Below, piece after piece: positions 58,688 to 64,000 of a stretch of 64,000 bases of DNA. The notes beneath the pieces are model-generated. The model saw only the letters and a list, made by a program, of their open reading frames with translations, was not told where the DNA came from and did no database searches. Origin of the DNA: Hofstenia miamia (taxonomy: Eukaryota > Xenacoelomorpha > Acoela); contig SCFE01000103.1 of the NCBI GenBank assembly GCA_004352715.1, positions 1,021,905 through 1,085,904 of the forward strand, in the 5' to 3' direction. Position 1 is the stretch's first letter. The number at the start of each line of letters is the position of its first letter. The translations under genes and the position numbers were made by a program.

Positions 58688-60270
58688 TGGCGCCTATGTA
58701 TCGATGCCAAAAAATAATGGCGCTATGGATTTGCAGCTATGATCGATTTTTTTAAAGAATGGCGCTATGTAAAAAGTTATTAGATTACCAATAATGGCGG
58801 TATGGAAATCAGAGTTTTTTTGAATTTTTTTGAAAAAAACATTTAAGTCTATAATAAATATATACAAAAGGATATTATTTGATTAGATTATATGCATATA
58901 TACATATATTCTTACATATATTTGCTGCACAAACATCTATAACATATATTTGAGGCTACATTGCGAAATGCATTATATCTCCATAAATATTACAGATATT
59001 AATTTCAGACTAGATTTATTCATTTTTAGTGCAAAAATTCATTCTAGAAATGTAATTTTTATGAGATTTGTTAAGGACTACTGTATGTTTTAAGCAAAGG
59101 ACTTCTTTGGAATGATTAAATCTTAGAATACTGCGACAATGTTTCACAAATGCTCTATAAGTCAATAATAATAAAGATTTTGTTTTGAAAGCTGTTTTAT
59201 TCGTTTCTAAATGTAAATTTAACACTATATTAGAATTTTTTATAAAATTTTCTATGGACTACTCCATTTTTAATTAATGAATTTTCTTCCTAGTTATGAT
59301 CAATTTGACACCCAGTGCGAGTATATTAAGCAATCATCTATATCTCAAAAAATAATAAAGAAATCGCTTTCGGACTAGTTTTATTCATTTCTAAGACACA
59401 AATTCGTCTAGAAATGTAATATTTAATAATGCTTGACATGGACTACTGTATTTATAGTCAATGACTTCTGTGATATGATATAATCGAAACATAGCAGGAA
59501 TGTTGTAAATAACCCTCTATATCTGACTCAATATTAAAGATATTGCTTTCAAACTAGCTATATTCGTTTTTTAAACAAAAATTATGTATAGAAATGTAAT
59601 ATTTAGTATGCTATTTTATGGACTACTGCATTTTAATACTAGTGACTCTTTATGAAGGATATATGTGAAACTATTTGCAACTATAGTAAGTTATCATGTA
59701 TATCTCAATAAATATTAAAGATATCGCTTTCAGACTTGTTTTATTCATTTCTAAGACTCAAATTAGGTCTAGAAATGTAACATTTAATAATGCTTGACAT
59801 GGACTACTGTATTTATAATCAATGACTTCTGTGATATGATATAGCTGAAATATAGAGGGAATGATATAAAAAACCCTCTATATCTCATTCAATATTAAAA
59901 ATATCGGTTTTAAGCTAGCTTTATTCGTTTCTACGACAAAAATTATGTCTAGAAATTTATTTAAAAAAAGTTGTCATACATAGTGCCACTATTTTTAATA
60001 TTTAGGTGATACATAGACTATGTTTTCCTTATCAACTCAATTACACAGAGCCAATTATTACACTTATGTTTAAATAAGCATAGATCTAAACATATTGGTG
60101 GTATAGAAAAAAAATTTTATATGTAGCAAGTACATATATAGGAGATACGATTTGCAAAAAATCAAAACTTTATGGCTATTTTTCAAAAAGATATAGACCA
60201 ATGGCGATATGGATTTTTCACTGGCGCTCTAACGACTTAGAACGAAAAAAACAAACGTACATAGGCGCCA
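58688..60270. mobile_element. inverted-repeat element carrying a satellite-like tandem array
   Basis: The left end TGGCGCCTATGTATCGATG and the right end (reverse complement TGGCGCCTATGTACGTTTG) match at 16 of 19 positions. TGGCGCTATGG/TGGCGCTATGTA variants repeat near both ends (58,718, 58,760, 58,795, 60,202), like subterminal binding sites. Flanks are TAA/ATT repeats on both sides. The interior is dominated by a ~180-bp tandem array. No transposase is seen, so it is non-autonomous; the superfamily is not assignable. Confidence 0.65.
58930..59960. repeat. tandem array of ~180-bp monomers, about 5.5 copies
   Basis: The landmark TATTAAAGATATCGCTTTC and its variants recur at about 58,990, 59,173, 59,357, 59,535, 59,717 and 59,897 (spacings 179-184 bp), each followed at fixed distance by TTTATTCATTTCTAAGAC-like, TCTAGAAATGTAATATTTA and GGACTACTGTATTT words. 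Monomers starting at 59,357 and 59,717 resemble each other most, as do those at 59,535 and 59,897, indicating an alternating two-monomer (~360-bp) higher-order unit. Confidence 0.85.
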
Positions 60271-60317
60271 ATATTATTATTATTATTAATATTATTATTA
60301 TTATTATTATTATTATT
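60271..60317. repeat. (ATT)n, 3' tail of Dong copy 2
   Basis: ATT units directly beyond the 3' untranslated region of the minus-strand LINE and adjoining the right end of the inverted-repeat element. Confidence 0.9.
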
Positions 60318-60366
60318 TCATTTCTTCTCACAGCTTCATGCTGGTATCCCTCTCAGCTCAGGGAAC

Positions 60367-61466
60367 TCACCAGTTCCCAGGGAGTCTGAGAGCTTTTCTT
60401 AGGACTCTAGCTGTTCCTAACAATGCTGCCTTCTGTGCTACTGCTCCTCCCCACTTTGGTACTCCCAACTNNNNNNNNNNNNNNNNNNNNNNNNNNNNNN
60501 NNNNNNNNNNNNNNNNNNNNNNNNNNNNNNNNNNNNNNNNNNNNNNNNNNNNNNNNNNNNNNNNNNNNNNNNNNNNNNNNNNNNNNNNNNNNNNNNNNNN
60601 NNNNNNNNNNNNNNNNNNNNNNNNNNNNNNNNNNNNNNNNNNNNNNNNNNNNNNNNNNNNNNNNNNNNNNNNNNNNNNNNNNNNNNNNNNNNNNNNNNNN
60701 NNNNNNNNNNNNNNNNNNNNNNNNNNNNNNNNNNNNNNNNNNNNNNNNNNNNNNNNNNNNNNNNNNNNNNNNNNNNNTTCTACATTCCTGTCCTTTGGTA
60801 CTGCTATGTATATCACTCTTCCCAATCTTTTCTCTTTTTCTACAACTGCTATGTCTGGCCTCCGTGCTTCTATCACTTTGCTTGTCTGTATGTTGAAGTC
60901 CCACAGTATCTTAACCTTCTCATTTTCTATGACGCCCTGTGGCTTGTGCTCATACCACTTGTCTTCTGCTTCTAACTCATGCTGCCTGCTCAAGCTCCAA
61001 TGTACCATTCTTCCTACCTTGTCATGCCTGAACTTATACTCGTTCTGCGCCAACTTCTCACATCCTGCTATCAGATGATCTACTGTCTCATACTCTTTCT
61101 TACATAGCCTACACTTATCACTTACTTCTACACTTCTGTCTATATGCTTCTTCACCCAGTTCGTACTTATTGCTTGCTCCTGTGCTGCCATTACCAGTTC
61201 TTCTGTTTCTCTTCAGTCCTGCCTTCTTTAACCACTTGTTGCTCTCTTCTTGGTCACTTATTTCTGTACCCCTCCTTGACTTCCTCAATCTTATCCCCAC
61301 TGCTTGTCCTCAAACCCTCCCCATCCACACACTTGCCTCTAGTCATTGTCACTGCTGCACACTTTCCTAATCCAAACTCCAACCCTGAATCTCTGCTTGC
61401 CTTCTCCAATGTCTCCACTTGCTTCTGCAACATCTTCCTTGAACTAGCATACATCTTCAGGTCGTC
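60367..61466 (-). pseudogene. R4/Dong LINE polyprotein, copy 2
   Basis: From the gap edge: DDLKMYASSRKMLQKQVETL begins with the two Asp of the RT active site (Y/FADD box), followed by a thumb segment GLEFGLGKCAAVTM. Near 61,250 it jumps to QEESNKWLKKAGLKR, which in copy 1 lies over 100 codons further on, so the connecting region (RWNKNELRELDRETRK to TEMCDR in copy 1) is deleted. Then QEQAISTNWVKKHIDRSVEV, zinc knuckle CRLCKKEYETVDHLIAGC, YEHKPQGVIENEKVKILW, and the intact nuclease start EARRPDIAVVEKEKRLG with VIYIAVP (an expected Asp reads Tyr). After the gap: GVPKWGGAVAQKAALLGTAR, end LRLPGNW, stop 60,367. Two frame changes upstream. Confidence 0.85.
60471..60777. other. assembly gap, 307 N
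   Basis: Lies in the nuclease domain of Dong copy 2. The homologous segment in copy 1 (about 20,184-20,329) is only ~146 bp, so the gap size is over-estimated or an insertion is hidden. Confidence 0.9.
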
Positions 61467-62466
61467 NNNNNNNNNNNNNNNNNNNNNNNNNNNNNNNNNN
61501 NNNNNNNNNNNNNNNNNNNNNNNNNNNNNNNNNNNNNNNNNNNNNNNNNNNNNNNNNNNNNNNNNNNNNNNNNNNNNNNNNNNNNNNNNNNNNNNNNNNN
61601 NNNNNNNNNNNNNNNNNNNNNNNNNNNNNNNNNNNNNNNNNNNNNNNNNNNNNNNNNNNNNNNNNNNNNNNNNNNNNNNNNNNNNNNNNNNNNNNNNNNN
61701 NNNNNNNNNNNNNNNNNNNNNNNNNNNNNNNNNNNNNNNNNNNNNNNNNNNNNNNNNNNNNNNNNNNNNNNNNNNNNNNNNNNNNNNNNNNNNNNNNNNN
61801 NNNNNNNNNNNNNNNNNNNNNNNNNNNNNNNNNNNNNNNNNNNNNNNNNNNNNNNNNNNNNNNNNNNNNNNNNNNNNNNNNNNNNNNNNNNNNNNNNNNN
61901 NNNNNNNNNNNNNNNNNNNNNNNNNNNNNNNNNNNNNNNNNNNNNNNNNNNNNNNNNNNNNNNNNNNNNNNNNNNNNNNNNNNNNNNNNNNNNNNNNNNN
62001 NNNNNNNNNNNNNNNNNNNNNNNNNNNNNNNNNNNNNNNNNNNNNNNNNNNNNNNNNNNNNNNNNNNNNNNNNNNNNNNNNNNNNNNNNNNNNNNNNNNN
62101 NNNNNNNNNNNNNNNNNNNNNNNNNNNNNNNNNNNNNNNNNNNNNNNNNNNNNNNNNNNNNNNNNNNNNNNNNNNNNNNNNNNNNNNNNNNNNNNNNNNN
62201 NNNNNNNNNNNNNNNNNNNNNNNNNNNNNNNNNNNNNNNNNNNNNNNNNNNNNNNNNNNNNNNNNNNNNNNNNNNNNNNNNNNNNNNNNNNNNNNNNNNN
62301 NNNNNNNNNNNNNNNNNNNNNNNNNNNNNNNNNNNNNNNNNNNNNNNNNNNNNNNNNNNNNNNNNNNNNNNNNNNNNNNNNNNNNNNNNNNNNNNNNNNN
62401 NNNNNNNNNNNNNNNNNNNNNNNNNNNNNNNNNNNNNNNNNNNNNNNNNNNNNNNNNNNNNNNNNN
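61467..62466. other. assembly gap, exactly 1,000 N
   Basis: A round-number placeholder; the N-terminal RT part of Dong copy 2 should lie here if present. Confidence 0.95.
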
Positions 62467-64000
62467 AAAGCCTGGGAAACTTGACTACTAAAAAAGTTGA
62501 AGTACTTTTCGTGTCATTGTTTGTGGTTATTGTCATAATATATGTGCAAAATATCATAGGTATTTGCGACACACTGTTTCCAACTTTGTCTGTGTTGAAC
62601 GTTGACATACTAAAATTGTATCTACATAATACGTGTTTTTCCATGACCTAAAATATACTTATCAGTACCTCATGAGGTAGCGAGATCTAGATTCGATTTG
62701 CATAAACTTTGATGTTTGAAAGACATATTTTGATATGACAACTCAGAGGTTGTAGCAAACTGCATAAGTACTACAATATATGTTTATTTAATCATAAGTA
62801 CATTTTTGGATACAAAATAATATGGGTAACATAAGAAACGTCATTAGCAATAGGAATGGAATCAAATAAGAATATGTATTTATGAATATTGCAAAAACTC
62901 TACACGAACATATCGTCACATTAGAATGAAAACAAGATATCTGAATTACTGTAAATTTTGGAATATAATATTACTCTTGGAATTTTTATATTAATCAATG
63001 TATGCATTTGCTGAAAAATGTTTTCCTGCTATTATTAGCAATAATTCATTTTTTACAGTAAATGTAAATATTTTGATCCTATGTTTATTCCTAAATTGGT
63101 GTAAAGGCATACATGTTTAATATATTTCTTGGATTCTAATGTCAGTTCTCAACCTATTCATCACCGATTGTTTTCATGAGGTTAATTTCCTTTTTTACGG
63201 ACTAAACTTCTTTGACGACTTCTTCTATTGTAAGTTTGTCTGTGTAGACTAGAAGTTTAGATATTCTTCAGGAAATACGAATAAGGTCTCATTAAGCTCA
63301 CCTTCCAGGTTGCGACGCTTGCGCAATCCCTCTAAACCCAACAGGAAATTCAACTAAAAATTTTTTGACACAAACCAATACAACTCAACCCAACCGATGT
63401 TTTATTGCGTTTTTAACCGTTCTACGTCGTTTGGGGTGTTCCTGTTATCCCACAGTCCTTAATTCGGTTGCTGAAAGAAGGAAATTCCGGTAAGCAAACA
63501 AAAACTTATGACTTTTTATATCAACCTAATGCCTAATAATGTTAAATAGCAGTAATGTTTAGCAGCTTTATTTGCAATATTAACTGCCCATTTCTATGAT
63601 TATCGTCGTTTGAGGTAACTTTATAACCCCAAGTTATTTGATCTAACAAATATTAAGAATAATGTATTATGTCAAATCATTTTATATCTTACATTGCATA
63701 CATACAACTTTCCTTTCAAATCTCTAATTTTGCTTGTAAATAGTTGAGGAAGTTGGTAATGAAAGCTCTTTAATCATTATTCAAAATTCAAGTAATGAAA
63801 ATATTTTGATGATGGTAGTTCACCTAGATTAGTAAATCTTGAACTCTAAAATTGAGCATGAAATATATTTCTATCTTCTCAGTGATGTTCATTCAATTTT
63901 TAACCAGTGACCTGACCTAACCTGTCTAACAATGATCCGTACCCCAAACCAATCAAAGAAAGATTACTAGCATAATACGCGGCAAAATTTTTTAGCATAA
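62467..64000. other. AT-rich DNA, nothing firmly recognised
   Basis: A GC-richer patch at 63,290-63,495 ends in TTCCG|GTAAGC, a strong donor-like site, and has weakly promoter-like surroundings, but no open frame supports an exon. Nothing else found. Confidence 0.45.

Larger units (their letters stand above)
60271..61466 (-). mobile_element. R4/Dong-type LINE, copy 2, internally deleted and gapped
   Basis: Second RLE LINE copy; its 49-bp 3' untranslated region is nearly identical to that of copy 1 (GAGCTGAGAGGGATACCAGC then ATGAAGCTGTGAGAAG) and ends in (TAA)n. It extends at least to the 1,000-N gap at 61,467, where the RT active site begins. A second gap (60,471-60,777) replaces most of the nuclease domain. 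Confidence 0.85.

Noticed and set aside
60338-62484. Long plus-strand open frames up to 446 codons
   Set aside because: Mostly Ns counted as open sequence, and otherwise antisense to Dong copy 2.
61457-62644. 395-codon minus-strand frame
   Set aside because: It spans the 1,000-N gap; only about 60 codons are real sequence and they show no domain.
63290-63495. Possible promoter and first exon ending at a GTAAGC donor
   Set aside because: No open frame, no conserved core promoter element and no downstream exon in the window to support it.
1-64000. CRISPR arrays, bacterial operons, ribosomal RNA or tRNA genes
   Set aside because: No regularly spaced short repeats with unique spacers, no Shine-Dalgarno-led gene clusters, and no recognisable rRNA segments or tRNA B-box-like cloverleaf were seen by eye; the repeats present are microsatellites and transposons.

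Overview
The window is a gene-poor, very AT-rich stretch of an animal (metazoan) nuclear genome assembly. Evidence for this: non-LTR retrotransposons of the R4/Dong and CR1/L2 types, Tc1, hAT and P-element-like DNA transposons, short open stretches bounded by AG/GT splice-like dinucleotides, dozens of long (TA)n and (TAA)n microsatellites, and N gaps placed mostly inside those microsatellites. There is no bacterial signature. I cannot name the species; the repeat mix suits an AT-rich invertebrate, probably aquatic, but that is inference.

Layout. 0-5 kb: AT microsatellites, a 470-bp inverted-repeat element built from CGCTATGTAC motifs, a GACCCG-rich repeat, a perfect 259-bp duplication ending at a single N, and an unrecognised decayed coding stretch. 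5-10.3 kb: unremarkable AT-rich DNA. 10.3-12.7 kb: a pile of transposons packed around AT microsatellites: a deletion derivative of a hAT transposon, the 3' half of a CR1/L2-like LINE, and the C-terminal half of a Tc1 transposase. 12.7-19.3 kb: little recognisable. 19.3-20.5 kb: a 5'-truncated R4/Dong-type LINE inserted in a (TAA)n tract. 29.3-32.9 kb: a hAT-type element with a perfect 8-bp target duplication, split by a decayed but nearly full-length LINE that has a PHD-like finger, an AP endonuclease and a reverse transcriptase. 34.3-35.1 kb: the C-terminus of a P-element-like transposase beside a third Dong relic. 35.8-37.1 kb: two candidate spliced exons. 38.3-43.7 kb: a hAT-like element with another inverted-repeat element inside it, followed directly by a nearly complete 3.6-kb P-element/THAP9-like transposon with terminal inverted repeats, an N-terminal THAP finger, an RNase H-like core and a C-terminal domain. 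48.2-49.1 kb: a full-length but dead Tc1-like transposase. 51.8-52.5 kb: a candidate terminal exon on the minus strand and a BEN-domain-like coding relic on the plus strand. 57.9-58.4 kb: another reverse-transcriptase relic. 58.7-60.3 kb: an inverted-repeat element filled with about 5.5 tandem copies of a ~180-bp monomer. 60.3-61.5 kb: a second, internally deleted Dong copy joined to a 1,000-N gap.

No intact host gene can be modelled end to end. Most function visible here belongs to mobile DNA, and nearly all copies are inactivated by frameshifts, stops or truncation. Two themes stand out: transposon ends repeatedly coincide with (TA)n or (TAA)n microsatellites, and several N gaps are flanked by duplicated sequence, which points to unmerged haplotypes or scaffolding artefacts rather than real duplications.
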